A stretch of DNA of 57,160 bases from Bradyrhizobium sp. WSM1743 (GCF_000473065.1 NZ_AXAZ01000053.1:1-57160), one strand, 5' to 3'. Positions 45,322 to 55,197 are shown, counted from the first letter of the stretch. The notes: generated from the sequence alone by a model not told the origin. A program made the numbers and translations.

Positions 45322-46092
45322 TCAAACGTCGGCTTTTGCGAAGATGCGCTCGGCGGTACGCAGATCTTCCGCGTCGTCGATTTCGTACCACCTGAGATCA
45401 TCACATCTCACAGCAGCAAGCAGCAGGCCTTGTGTTTCCACGAGAAAGGAAAGTAGCTCCTCGGTGTAGGCTTGGATAGCTCCGGCCTTGATCATATCGT
45501 CTAGGGCCGGAATAACCTCTGTCCGCAGAGTAGACGCGGACAGCCGTAACAGATTCATCGTCTTGTAAAGAGGCGAGTCACCCGCGATGAGATTTCTCGC
45601 TGTTTGCTTCAAACGAAACTCTGAAATGAAGCCAAGATCGGACAACAGGACCGCTGATCCCTGCATCAGCTCGTGGAAGGGAGCGACAGCAGCCGCGTCG
45701 GGCGCTTCACTGATGAGCAGCTGGCGCAATACATTTTCCTCGAAGAAGACGTCGCCCTCAAAAAGGAAGCAGTCTCCGGAAAGCAGAGCGTCACGCGCCA
45801 GCCATAGCGAATAGGCGCTGCCAGTACGATCGTAAACGGAGGATTCGACATATTTGACGTCAACCCTGCCAAAGCGGCCACCGCAGGCGTCTTGGATCGC
45901 CTCTTTGCGATACCCGACGACAATCGTCACCTGTTCAACGCCGACACGCCCAAGGTTATGTAGCGCGTTGTGCAAGATGGGAGTGCCGTTAACTTGCACA
46001 AGGGTTTTCGGGGTTAGATCCGTTAGCGGCCGCAGACGAGAGCCAACGCCAGCGGCAAGAATGACCGCATTCTTGGGAGGATTCACAGGCAT
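45322..46092 (-). CDS. LicC/PntC-like nucleotidyltransferase
   Basis: This 256-residue NTP transferase has the nucleotide-binding start AVILAAGVGSRLRPLTDLTP with the catalytic lysine in PKTLVQVNG. YDRTGSAYSLWLARDALLSG and the metal aspartate in CFLFEGDVFFEE follow, and it ends WYEIDDAEDLRTAE. Among sugar-phosphate nucleotidyltransferases this small form with the SAYSLWLAR block is typical of LicC (phosphocholine) and PntC (2-aminoethylphosphonate) cytidylyltransferases, which make CDP/CMP-linked head groups. It lies 312 bp downstream of the PEP-mutase gene on the same strand, which supports activation of a phosphonate with CTP. Substrate not proven. Confidence 0.85.
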   Translation of the reverse strand: MPVNPPKNAVILAAGVGSRLRPLTDLTPKTLVQVNGTPILHNALHNLGRVGVEQVTIVVGYRKEAIQDACGGRFGRVDVKYVESSVYDRTGSAYSLWLARDALLSGDCFLFEGDVFFEENVLRQLLISEAPDAAAVAPFHELMQGSAVLLSDLGFISEFRLKQTARNLIAGDSPLYKTMNLLRLSASTLRTEVIPALDDMIKAGAIQAYTEELLSFLVETQGLLLAAVRCDDLRWYEIDDAEDLRTAERIFAKADV

Positions 46093-46404
46093 TTCATTCG
46101 CTTTCTATCCCTTGTATGAATCCGCGAGCGTTTCGAACGTCTCTGTTCAGTCTTGCGGACCGCCGCAGACCTGTCAGATGGCCCTAAGATTGAAACACGT
46201 CGGTATGATCGTCATCCGCGGATAGGGCTTCTTACCAAGTTGGCAGGGGAAAGCTGTTCCGCCGCGTCAGAGCGTTACAAGGCTTAAAAAGTCGACTTCC
46301 TGTTGGTTGACACCGAAGCAAGATTGACGAGAGGCGAGGGGTGTTCGCATCGCGCGGGGGGTTTCAAGAGGGCAACGTTAAAAAACAAAACCTGTCACCA
46401 TAGG
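46093..46404. other. Spacer between the PEP-mutase and nucleotidyltransferase genes
   Basis: 312 bp without a gene. Both neighbours are on the minus strand; the nucleotidyltransferase may have its own promoter, though none was identified. Confidence 0.4.
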
Positions 46405-47331
46405 TTAGCGAGGCTGCAGATATCGTTTTTCGGCCGCGGCGAGCTCGTCATACCTCAAAAGTCCGAATATCTCGCTGAGCGGGGCGATATGGGATTCAAT
46501 GCCCGCAACGCCCTCTTGAGCTGCGATACTATCGCAGACGCGCCGCATTGCAGCTGCCGCAGCTCGCAAGGAGTGATTGGCCCAGATGACCGTGGAGATC
46601 CCCGCATCGCGAAAAGTTGACACCGGCGTTCGATAGTAGGTCGTCGGAACAATCACAACAGGCAGCCGGTTCCGCCACTCGCTGACAAACGAAAGCATTT
46701 CGTGCGCGGTACTTTTTCGCGAGTGAATCAAGATTGCATCGGCGCCTGCGTCGGCATAGGCATGAGCACGCAAGATGGCTTCATTCAATCCATGTCCAGC
46801 GATCAGCGCTTCGATCCTAGCCACGAGAACAAGGTGTTCAGCGACGGTATCCTTCACGGCCCGCAGGCGACCGGAGAATTCATCGATATCGGCGAGCGGA
46901 TGCCGCTCACCAATGAGCGAGTTCATCTTCGGGAAGCAGCTGTCCTCAAGCGAAACGCCCCCCGCGCCAGCCTGATGAAGTTTTCGTGTGAGGAGGCGAG
47001 CATTGTTGAAATTGCCGAAGCCGCCGTCACCATCAACGAGCACAGGTAGCTCGGTCGAGTCCACTATGCGTTCGACGCTCTGGACGAGCTGGGTCCATGA
47101 AGCTTCATTGGCATCGCGATAGCCGAGCGAACTGGCAATCGACAAACCAGAGGCCCAGAGCCCCTTGAATCCCGAGCGCTGGGCGATCGTGGCAGACAGG
47201 CCATCATGCGCTTCCATCAGAAACGACAGATCATCATTCGAGCACACCTGGGCGCGAAGCATTTCGACAGACGACGGACGAGTGCATTGATGACCTGCGT
47301 TAGGCAGCACGGATTGTGGCTGATACTGCAT
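46405..47331 (-). CDS. Phosphoenolpyruvate mutase-family enzyme
   Basis: This 308-residue protein belongs to the isocitrate lyase/PEP mutase superfamily and most resembles PEP mutase, which turns PEP into phosphonopyruvate, the first step of nearly all phosphonate synthesis. Seen are FLMEAHDGLSATIA, ASGLSIASSLGYRDANEASW (Asp73 equivalent to the catalytic Asp58 of Mytilus PEP mutase), the metal segment VDGDGGFGN (Asp100, Asp102), and LEDSCFPKMNS. The PEP-mutase signature is EDK-x5-NS; here it reads EDS-x5-NS, with Lys replaced by Ser131. This could alter activity (mutase against phosphonopyruvate hydrolase or another lyase). The ATG at 47331 has AGGA 8 bp upstream; an earlier in-frame codon at 47367 is less likely. 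Confidence 0.85.
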   Translation of the reverse strand: MQYQPQSVLPNAGHQCTRPSSVEMLRAQVCSNDDLSFLMEAHDGLSATIAQRSGFKGLWASGLSIASSLGYRDANEASWTQLVQSVERIVDSTELPVLVDGDGGFGNFNNARLLTRKLHQAGAGGVSLEDSCFPKMNSLIGERHPLADIDEFSGRLRAVKDTVAEHLVLVARIEALIAGHGLNEAILRAHAYADAGADAILIHSRKSTAHEMLSFVSEWRNRLPVVIVPTTYYRTPVSTFRDAGISTVIWANHSLRAAAAAMRRVCDSIAAQEGVAGIESHIAPLSEIFGLLRYDELAAAEKRYLQPR

Positions 47332-47713
47332 ACAGAAATCCTGGAGGCCGAGCTTCGATTGGTGCAAACTTCACTGTTCATATCGTCTTGTCGTGATGTC
47401 GATCAATGACCAGCGTTGGTAGTTTATTGGGGCGTAAAAGCTTGCATGATCGCCACAGGATTGGGCCGAACGCTAACCTGTCGTTATGGTCGGATGAGCG
47501 TCGAGCCGACACACTGGAAAGGTAAGCTTTGGTGCAAGTGAAAGATCTGGGCTCGCGAACCGCGTGCTACGGCCCTTCACAGAGCATTCAGCCCTGGCGG
47601 GAGGAGCGCCTGGTCAAAGGGTGATATCCAGCTCACATAGATGTTGAAATATCGACTGCTACGATTGTCGTAAATGCTGCTATTGCGTTGAGACATATGT
47701 CGCAATCCCGTCG
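47332..47713. other. Intergenic stretch upstream of the PEP-mutase gene
   Basis: About 380 bp with the PEP-mutase promoter on the minus strand. No -24/-12 element on that strand was found. Confidence 0.4.
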
Positions 47714-48068
47714 TGAAGGCTGCAGTTCGATGGCAGTCTCCCGAGAACGGACCGGCAATCTCCCAAGAACTTGTCCTGGCGCGAGAATTTGCGGGTGCCA
47801 CTGAGTGGCATGGCACTTGCTGATCTCGTTCTTGGCCTCTCGGCTCCAGGAGAAATTCATGGCGGATGAAGAGGTTGTGCTGTCGGAACGGGAGAGACAG
47901 TGTTTGCGATGGGTGGAGGAGGGGAAGTCATCCTGGGCGATCGCAGTCATCCTGGGCGTGAGCGATAACACCGTCAACTTTCATATCAAGAATGCGATGC
48001 GAAAGCTGGAAACGACCAGCCGGACCCAGTGTGTCGTCAAGGCGCGGCGTCTGGGTCTTCTTGATTAA
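47714..48068 (+). pseudogene. LuxR-type quorum-sensing regulator, truncated
   Basis: The frame from 47805, or from the ATG at 47859 with CAGGAG 7 bp upstream, encodes a complete LuxR helix-turn-helix: LSERERQCLRWVEEGKSSWA, ILGVSDNTVNFHIKNAMRKL, SRTQCVVKARRLGLLD. The pattern is that of autoinducer-binding LuxR proteins. Just upstream, WHLLISFLASRLQE matches the linker of such proteins, and in another frame QELVLAREFAG near 47760 resembles part of the autoinducer domain. So the N-terminal domain is mostly lost and frameshifted. A 69-residue HTH-only protein might still be made. Confidence 0.65.
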
Positions 48069-49331
48069 CGGCCGCAGTTCCGTTGCCACCGAAGAGAGCG
48101 TGCTTCTATTTCGTCCTCGATTGTCACGACGGCGCCGTGGACCACTAGGCGAGGTGAGATCACCGGCGCATAACGCTCTTGAAAGCTCGATGGCCGTCGG
48201 ATCCCTGTACGTTGTGGTCGATCCGTCCCCCTGCCGGGGACGCGGCGGCTGTATGCGTATCGCAAGCTGAAGAGAGGTGATCGTAGCGGCTTAGGTACTG
48301 AAGTCGTGCTCATCGGAACGGCGGGGTAGACGGACTAGCCCGTACACGAAGACGGCAGTGATAGTTCGTAAACGCAGTTCGAAAAGCGTGCTGCTGGTAG
48401 ACGTTCCACCACACGCTCTGCGCGCTCAACCAAGTGCGGGCGATCCTCACAAGCGTAGCTAGCTGAATGAATTACCCTTTCGCGGACCGGTAATGCGAAG
48501 GCTGCGTTTCTCGATGATCTAGCGGATTTGAGTCATAAGCTGCATATGTTTGCGGGGGGGCGGCGATCCCGGTGTTTCTGGAAAGGCAGGCGACCCGAAG
48601 TCGATTTTACTGAGTTGGACCACGACCAGAGGGCGTCATCCATGATTTCGAAAGGAGGATTCGAGGCGCGCAACGTGACCACAAATCGGTGCACAATGTA
48701 CAGCTCATATGCATTCTTCGCGAGGTGGGTACGACTCGCGCGGAGCTCCCGCTAAACGGGTCAAGCATTCGAGCTGCAATTTCGTTCGTTATCGCATAGT
48801 GGGGAGCCGGCCGCATTGTTTGTGCCGCCGGCAGAGCATCAAGCCCGACCACATCGGAGGTATCGTCCTCACGGTATGAAGGGGCATGTGTCATGGAAGC
48901 GGATCGTATCGGCGCACAGGGCCACAACCTGATAGCGCCAAGGTCGTGGGCCGCTGCAGCTGAAAGAAGCTTCTCTTCAGGTTTCTACCTCGTATTCGGA
49001 TGCGCGCTGACGCGCCACGGAGGACCACGCCAGGAGCCTATTGCCCGAATCTTCCTAGCCTCGAGACCGCTTGTGCGTCGCCAGCTACGACGGCAACGCT
49101 CTGCTTGGACTCATTAAGCGATGAAGCCAACCGTCGTCTTGCCTTAGTCCGACAAATTCTCGCCTCATCCCCCGCGACCACCTTGAGCTCCTGGTTGGAT
49201 GAACAATCCGACCATTTTGCTCGACTGGTCAGCTTCCGGAAAGCTGGACCTGCCATCGTGGCGTAATGGAGATATCTCGGGGCTGATCTGCGACTGCATC
49301 GAACTTAAACATCGCCAAAGGGAGTTACGAG
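48069..49331. other. Long stretch without a recognisable gene
   Basis: About 1.26 kb. ORFs up to 106 codons exist on both strands but none has family matches or a good ribosome binding site. The last 20 bases hold the ribosome binding site of otsA (AGGGAG, about 49319). Confidence 0.4.
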
Positions 49332-51194
49332 ATGGTTCGAATCCATGACACCCTCGACACCGCATGGTTGGATTCCAGCAGCACATCAGGCGCGACCCAG
49401 CATGATGAAACCTTAGGCCAAGCGGCCTTCGCCCTGCACCTCGATGAGATACCGTTGGAGCAGGAGCAAGAAGGAGGTGCAGATCCTTCCCATGCTGTTG
49501 CCTCCGCCGACGCGGAACATCGCTCGGTAAACCAGCAACCCGACATGAAGCTGGTCGTCATTTCGAACCGCGGCGCGCCATTCGACCCCAATAAACCCCA
49601 GACCAGCGGACTTGCCGCAGCCCTCGAGCCGGTCGTCGAACGTTCCGGCGCGGTCTGGATGTTCTCCTCGGAGAACCGCGGCGACGGGACTGAGCGGCCC
49701 CTGCTACTCGTGAAGGCTGGCGAAGGCCATGTGGCCGAACTCGATCTGCCGGCCGCGCACTATCGCGGCTACTATCGAGATTATTCGAATTCAATCTTGT
49801 GGCCGGTATTACACTCCCTGTCCGACCGGATGTCGCGCGCGGAAGAGGGATACGACAGCTATCGACAGATGAACAACTTCATCGCGCGTGCGGCGTTCGA
49901 CTTGCGGGATCGGGACGCATTCTGGGTGCATGATTATCATTTGCTCCCGCTCGCGGGCGATCTGCAAAACCTCGGCATCGAGCGGCCGACCGGCTTCTTT
50001 CTGCACACGCCATGGCCGACGCCCGACATGATGGAGCGCGTACCCAATTATCGCGAACTGATGAAGTCGATGCTGGAATACGATCTGCTCGGCTTTCAGA
50101 CGAACCGGGATCTGAACAATTTCGTGGCCTCCTTGCGAACCTATTTCGGGCTGGAGAGCAATGATGGCGTCGTGACCACGGAGCGTGGCCAGACGCGGCT
50201 CCAAAAATTCCCAATCGGTATCGATCCCAGGCAATTCGCAGAGTATCTTGCGGCGGAGCTCTCGCCCGCAGAGCAAGAAAAAATCTCGTCATTATTGCAA
50301 AGCTTCGAGGGCGCCAAGTTCGCAATCGGCGTGGACCGGCTCGACTACACGAAAGGCATCGACAAACGCGTCGAAGCGTTTAACCAGCTCTTGGCGGCCG
50401 AGCCGGGCAGCATCTCGCTGTTGCAGATCGCGCCGTCCTCACGCGCCGACGTCGACGAGTATCGAAAGTACAAGGAGGACGTGGAGAATGCGATCAACCA
50501 TGTCAATGCCGAGCATGGCACAGAGGAGTGGAGGCCGATCCACTACACGAATGACCCGTTCAGCCAGGCTGCACTCGCGCGTCTTTACCGCGCGGCACAT
50601 GTAGGTGTCGTCACGCCGCTGCGGGACGGCATGAATCTGGTAGCGAAAGAATATGTTGCTGCCCAAGATCCGAAGGATCCCGGCGTTCTGGTATTATCGA
50701 AGTTTGCTGGGGCGGCTGAAGACTTCAACGAGGACGAGGCCCTGCTGGTAGATCCAAACCATCCCGAAGAAATTGCGGACGCTATTTCGAAAGCGGTCAA
50801 TATGCCGCTTGACGAGCGTGTGAAACGCTGGCGGTCGATGATGGATAAAATTGTATCCTATACGATCCACGACTGGTCGGCGGACTACCTCCGGGAGCTG
50901 GACAAGAGCCGCATCGCCGTTCCGGCTGATCAGTTCCACCATCTCGGTCTCGGCTGGACCAACGAGGCTCAAATGCCCCTGTATCAAAATTATGCCGCGG
51001 CGCTGACCGCCTATAACGAGATCGATCCCGCTGATGCCACCTTGAAGGAGGCTGCCTATGCGGACGTGAAGTCGGCTTTTGAGGCTTTAGCGGTCCCGCT
51101 GAAGCATACACAGGACAGACTCTGGGATCTCTCGGCGCCGACAGCTTCACGCGACGGTGGTCGCGGACAAGAGCTCGGTGCCCGCGAGGACTGA
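49332..51194 (+). CDS. otsA: Trehalose-6-phosphate synthase with N-terminal extension
   Basis: GT20 glycosyltransferase that joins UDP-glucose and glucose-6-phosphate to trehalose-6-phosphate, for osmotic and desiccation protection. The core begins near residue 72 (MKLVVISNRGAPFDP). It contains DAFWVHDYHLLPLAGDL, GFFLHTPWPTPDMMERVP, LLGFQTNRDLNNFV, the phosphate-binding VDRLDYTKGIDKR and VVTPLRDGMNLVAKEYVAAQ. The start at 49332 has AGGGAG 8 bp upstream, so the first 71 acidic, low-complexity residues are probably translated; E. coli OtsA lacks them. The C-terminus is also longer than in E. coli (total 620 against about 475). No otsB follows, so dephosphorylation must come from elsewhere. Confidence 0.95.
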   Translation: MVRIHDTLDTAWLDSSSTSGATQHDETLGQAAFALHLDEIPLEQEQEGGADPSHAVASADAEHRSVNQQPDMKLVVISNRGAPFDPNKPQTSGLAAALEPVVERSGAVWMFSSENRGDGTERPLLLVKAGEGHVAELDLPAAHYRGYYRDYSNSILWPVLHSLSDRMSRAEEGYDSYRQMNNFIARAAFDLRDRDAFWVHDYHLLPLAGDLQNLGIERPTGFFLHTPWPTPDMMERVPNYRELMKSMLEYDLLGFQTNRDLNNFVASLRTYFGLESNDGVVTTERGQTRLQKFPIGIDPRQFAEYLAAELSPAEQEKISSLLQSFEGAKFAIGVDRLDYTKGIDKRVEAFNQLLAAEPGSISLLQIAPSSRADVDEYRKYKEDVENAINHVNAEHGTEEWRPIHYTNDPFSQAALARLYRAAHVGVVTPLRDGMNLVAKEYVAAQDPKDPGVLVLSKFAGAAEDFNEDEALLVDPNHPEEIADAISKAVNMPLDERVKRWRSMMDKIVSYTIHDWSADYLRELDKSRIAVPADQFHHLGLGWTNEAQMPLYQNYAAALTAYNEIDPADATLKEAAYADVKSAFEALAVPLKHTQDRLWDLSAPTASRDGGRGQELGARED

Positions 51195-52357
51195 TCGAGC
51201 GAAAAGCATAGCACGGCGGATGACAGGTTTCTGTAGCAGGACGGAGGAGCAATCCAGGTCTTTGGCGCTGACGCGGTTCTTGCGGGCGGCGCAGGCCCGC
51301 ATGAATCAAGACATCATGCGAGTGGTCCATGATTAGAAGGGGCCGATACAGTCAACTCAGGTTCTATCTCTAAACGACGCTGATGCGAGTGGTGGCGGCG
51401 CCAGTCGGCGCGCCGCTGCCCGTTGATCGTTCCGCCACGGAGCGGCGCTTGCTCTGGGCCGCAACAGCACCGTTACGGAACAGTTCGCAGTGAGGGTTGC
51501 ACTAGCCTTGAACCAGCCCGGATGATCCGGCAGCAGCGGGCATTCTCGATCGAAAATCTCGCTCTTGATCTTCTTTGTGCAATAGGACTTCGATGAGGAC
51601 CACGGCTCGTGCGTGGGTCTCCGCCGGTGGATCAGGATCGTTTAAGCTGGACCGTAGCCCCCTCAATTGCGGCTGATGCCCAGCTTCATTTCGCCGTTTT
51701 GCGCCGAAGAACCTGATCTGGTGCTTGTACCTGTTGTTGATTGTTGGCTCAATCTCAAGACGTGTTGCAACGTAGGCTGTTTCTAGGGCGCTTTTACTCT
51801 CCTCGTATCGAGCGCAATCCTCTCGGCAATCAGTCAACGAGCCGATCTTTCGGCGTGACTAGTGGATTTCGCGAGGAAAAAGCTCGTCCAAATGGGCAAC
51901 GCTTGCAGTCAACGAGTCGGAGGTCGCCATCCATACCACCCTTGCCGATGTCGACCTGGCTGCTGAGCAATGCGCTGCTCTTCGTGGGTATGATGCCCAT
52001 CGACAAGTCTGCCCGGTGACGCCAGCGAAAAGGGAACAAGCTGATGTGCGGAGGAAAGCAGCATCGCTGCGTCCCAGGTTTTTGCCACTGAAGATCAAAA
52101 TCGCTGGCGCTGTATGGCAGGCGGTTCGCCGATACGCTGTGATGTCCGCTTGGCAACCAACGTCGGCAACCGAACAGGGTCGTGCAGCTCGGAACGGCTG
52201 TAACTTGCGACTCTTTAGCCGGCACGCAGCTTGCAGTGAACGGCCCGCCACATAGCGCAAGCCGCGCTATGTCACGCGTTTGCGTGCTTTCCGCCGCTTC
52301 TGCTTGACGCGCCGCGGCCCGCGAGCGTGGCCTCTCGACCTTAGCCGGAGAAAATCC
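51195..52357. other. Long stretch without a recognisable gene
   Basis: About 1.16 kb. The longest ORFs (51502-51837 and 51859-52260 on the minus strand, 51741-52255 on the plus strand) have no recognised family. The last 20 bases hold the ribosome binding site of the peptidase gene. Confidence 0.4.
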
Positions 52358-54472
52358 ATGAAGACATCACTCCTCTCCGCCACGTTGTTTTCGATTGCCT
52401 GCTTCGCCTCCACGGCGCTGCGAACGGATGCGGCGGTGACTGATGACCCATTCCTTTGGCTCGAGGAGATCGAAGGGCCAGACGCAGTGGTTTGGACTCG
52501 CGCTGAGAACGAGAAGACGCTTGGGGTGCTTCAGTCAGATCCTCGCTATGGGAACTTCTACGGACAGGCGCTCTCCATCCTGCAATCCAAGGATCGGATC
52601 GCATATGTTTCATTGAAACGGCGCGGCTTGGAGAATTTTTGGCAAGACGAGAACCAGGTGCGCGGCGTCTGGCGGCGCACCACGCTCGAGAGCTATCGTA
52701 GCAAAGATCCACAGTGGGAAACCGTTCTCGACGTGGATGCCTTGGCGGTCGCCGAGAACAGGAATTGGATCTTTCATGGTAGCAGATGCCTTCCGCCTGA
52801 AGAGCGCCTCTGCCTGACTAGTCTTTCCGATGGCGGCAAGGATGCCGCGACCATACGAGAGTTCGACTGCGACACGAAGACTTTCGGTGCGGGTGGCTTC
52901 TATCTCCCTGAGGGCAAGCAGCACGTCAGCTGGGTCGATCGTGACACACTCCTTGTTGCACGGGACTGGGGCGAGGGGACTTTGACGCAAGCCGGCTACC
53001 CCTTTGTGGTGAAAGAGCTCAAACGTGCTCAGCCGCTCAGTGAGGCTCGCGAGATCTTTCGTGGCGAGCCCACCGACGTTAGGGCGTCCCCCTTCGTGCT
53101 TCGTGACAGCGACGGCAATATTCATGCGACCGGCGCGATCCGCGCAATCAGCTCTTTCGAGTCCGAGTATGTGGTCTTCCGCCCCGATGGGCCCGTCAAG
53201 CTCGATCTGCCGAAGAAGGCCGCAATGGTCGGTGTAGTGGGTGGTCGCCTGCTTGTAAGGCTTGATGAAGATTGGAGGCCGCCAGGCGATATCAGCTTCG
53301 CCGCCGGATCGCTGATTTCGTATGATTTGGCCGAATGGAAACAGGATTCGCTGCGCGCCAAAGCTTCACTCGTCTTCCAACCTGGGCCCCGCCAAGCCCT
53401 AAGCGGGTTAGGCGTTACAAAGAATTTGTTGATCATGACGATCCTTGAGAACGTTCAGAGCAAAGCGTTCGCTTATAAGTACGATCAAGGAGCTTGGTCG
53501 GCGACGCCGATCCCGCTGCCGGAACATACAAATATCAGCCTGTCGGCCAGCTCCGATGAAGCGGACCAAGCGATGTTCGCGGTCTCGAGCTATCTCAGAC
53601 CAACCTCACTCTGGTATTTTGATGCCGAAAGTAAAAGGCTCGAGGAATTGAAGAAGACACCCTCTGCGTTCGATGCGTCCAACCATGTCGTGGAGCAGCT
53701 CGAAGCCACTTCGCGTGATGGCACGTCAATTCCCTATTTTCTGGTGCGGCCCAAGAACGCAAGGTTTGATGGCACAATCCCGACGCTTCTCTATGGCTAT
53801 GGCGGTTTCCAGGTTTCTCTTTTGCCCTCTTATCTGGGACCGTTGGGGCGGTTATGGCTCGAACAGGGCAATGCCTATGTCGTTGCGAACCTGCGCGGGG
53901 GCGGCGAGTTCGGCCCACAATGGCATCAAGCGGCCCAGGCGGCAACGAAGCAGACCACATGGGATGATTTCATTGCCGTCGCTGAGGACCTGATCCGCCG
54001 CAAGATCACGAGTCCACGCCGGCTAGGTGTCATTGGCGGCAGCCAGGGCGGCCTGCTCGTTGGCGCCGCAATCACCCAACGTCCCGAGCTCTTCAACGCG
54101 GCGATCATCCAGGTGCCGCTGTTTGACATGCTTCGATACACCAAACTGGGCGCGGGCGCCTCCTGGATCGGCGAGTACGGTGACCCCGCCATTGCCGAGC
54201 AGCGTGCCTGGATCGAAGGATACTCGCCCTACCAGAAGCTAGTGGCGGGTAAGACCTATCCCGTTCCCTTAATTCTTACCTCCACCAAAGACGACCGCGT
54301 GCATCCAGCGCACGGCCGCAAGGCTGCCGCGAAGCTCGCCGCGCTGGGCCAGCCTTACTTCTATTACGAGAACATTGACGGGGGGCACAGCGCCGCCGCC
54401 AACCTCAGGGAATATGCGCGTCAACTGGCTCTTGAATACACCTATGCATCGAGGCGGCTTTGTTCTGAGTAA
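52358..54472 (+). CDS. Prolyl oligopeptidase family serine peptidase (S9A), exported
   Basis: This 704-residue protein starts at the ATG at 52358 (GGAG 8 bp upstream) with a cleavable signal peptide (SLLSATLFSIACFASTALRT). It therefore probably acts in the periplasm. A beta-propeller domain (DDPFLWLEEIEGPDAVVWTR onward) is followed by the alpha/beta hydrolase domain. The catalytic serine is Ser562 in VIGGSQGGLLVGA, the aspartate is in STKDDRVHP and the histidine in IDGGHSAA. ANLRGGGEFGPQWHQA is the family oxyanion segment. S9A enzymes cut short peptides after proline or, in relatives, basic residues. A second, truncated paralogue lies at 56561. Confidence 0.94.
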   Translation: MKTSLLSATLFSIACFASTALRTDAAVTDDPFLWLEEIEGPDAVVWTRAENEKTLGVLQSDPRYGNFYGQALSILQSKDRIAYVSLKRRGLENFWQDENQVRGVWRRTTLESYRSKDPQWETVLDVDALAVAENRNWIFHGSRCLPPEERLCLTSLSDGGKDAATIREFDCDTKTFGAGGFYLPEGKQHVSWVDRDTLLVARDWGEGTLTQAGYPFVVKELKRAQPLSEAREIFRGEPTDVRASPFVLRDSDGNIHATGAIRAISSFESEYVVFRPDGPVKLDLPKKAAMVGVVGGRLLVRLDEDWRPPGDISFAAGSLISYDLAEWKQDSLRAKASLVFQPGPRQALSGLGVTKNLLIMTILENVQSKAFAYKYDQGAWSATPIPLPEHTNISLSASSDEADQAMFAVSSYLRPTSLWYFDAESKRLEELKKTPSAFDASNHVVEQLEATSRDGTSIPYFLVRPKNARFDGTIPTLLYGYGGFQVSLLPSYLGPLGRLWLEQGNAYVVANLRGGGEFGPQWHQAAQAATKQTTWDDFIAVAEDLIRRKITSPRRLGVIGGSQGGLLVGAAITQRPELFNAAIIQVPLFDMLRYTKLGAGASWIGEYGDPAIAEQRAWIEGYSPYQKLVAGKTYPVPLILTSTKDDRVHPAHGRKAAAKLAALGQPYFYYENIDGGHSAAANLREYARQLALEYTYASRRLCSE

Positions 54473-55197
54473 ATTCAGTGGACGGGCTGATCGAAGCAGA
54501 TAATGCAGACCATTGGTTATCTCAACGTCTTCACGGTGCTCAGCTGAATTCGTCGAACCCAAAGCGAGAGGCTGAAGAGCCGCCGGCGGCGCGACGAAGT
54601 TCGTCAGATGCGCAAGTTACCGGTTTGAACAGGATCCACCGTTGGCGAGCGGGTTTTCCGGCTTCCCAAACACAGACAAGCGGATAACTTGCCAAATTGC
54701 GCTTCCGATTGTCTCGGCAGATCCTGCTCGTTCGAAGGGCGCGACGTGCGGTTGACATCCGAAGACGAACAGTCAAAGCACAGCCCTGCGGGCGTCTTCG
54801 TGCTTGAGAGAGAATTTCAGGTAGCTTCAATGCAGGCATGCGCGCATTGATAATCCTGCGCGACGCTGCGCAAAGGAGTTCACGACCGCCCTGTTGTTCA
54901 ACGTCGAAAGCATCCGCCGGCTCTGGATGAGCGCGGCATGTTCGAGGCTCCGCACGTCTTCTGTAAGCCGGTGGCGAGCGACGAGTGGAGCGAAGGTCAA
55001 ACGTCATCCGGGCTGAAGCCTTGAGGCGAAGTGTCGTCGACGTCAGGCCGCTTTTGTCGCTTGCACAATGAGGCCGCAGCTAGAGCACGCGATAAAAACG
55101 AGCACGTGGCCAGCGCAGCGACTCGTCTCTTGCCGACCCTCTTGATGGCCGGGAGACTGTTCGCTAGATCACAACGGTTCACTATGGAGATGCCGCC
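54473..55197. other. Stretch without a recognisable gene
   Basis: About 725 bp with no recognised coding sequence. It should contain the promoter and the leader of the cold-shock gene. Confidence 0.4.

Noticed and set aside
47811..47822. TGGCACTTGC as a -24/-12 element near the LuxR remnant
   Set aside because: The two halves are adjacent without the required spacer.
51502..51837. 111-codon minus-strand ORF between otsA and the peptidase
   Set aside because: No family match, no ribosome binding site and no neighbour in the same direction; kept as unassigned DNA.
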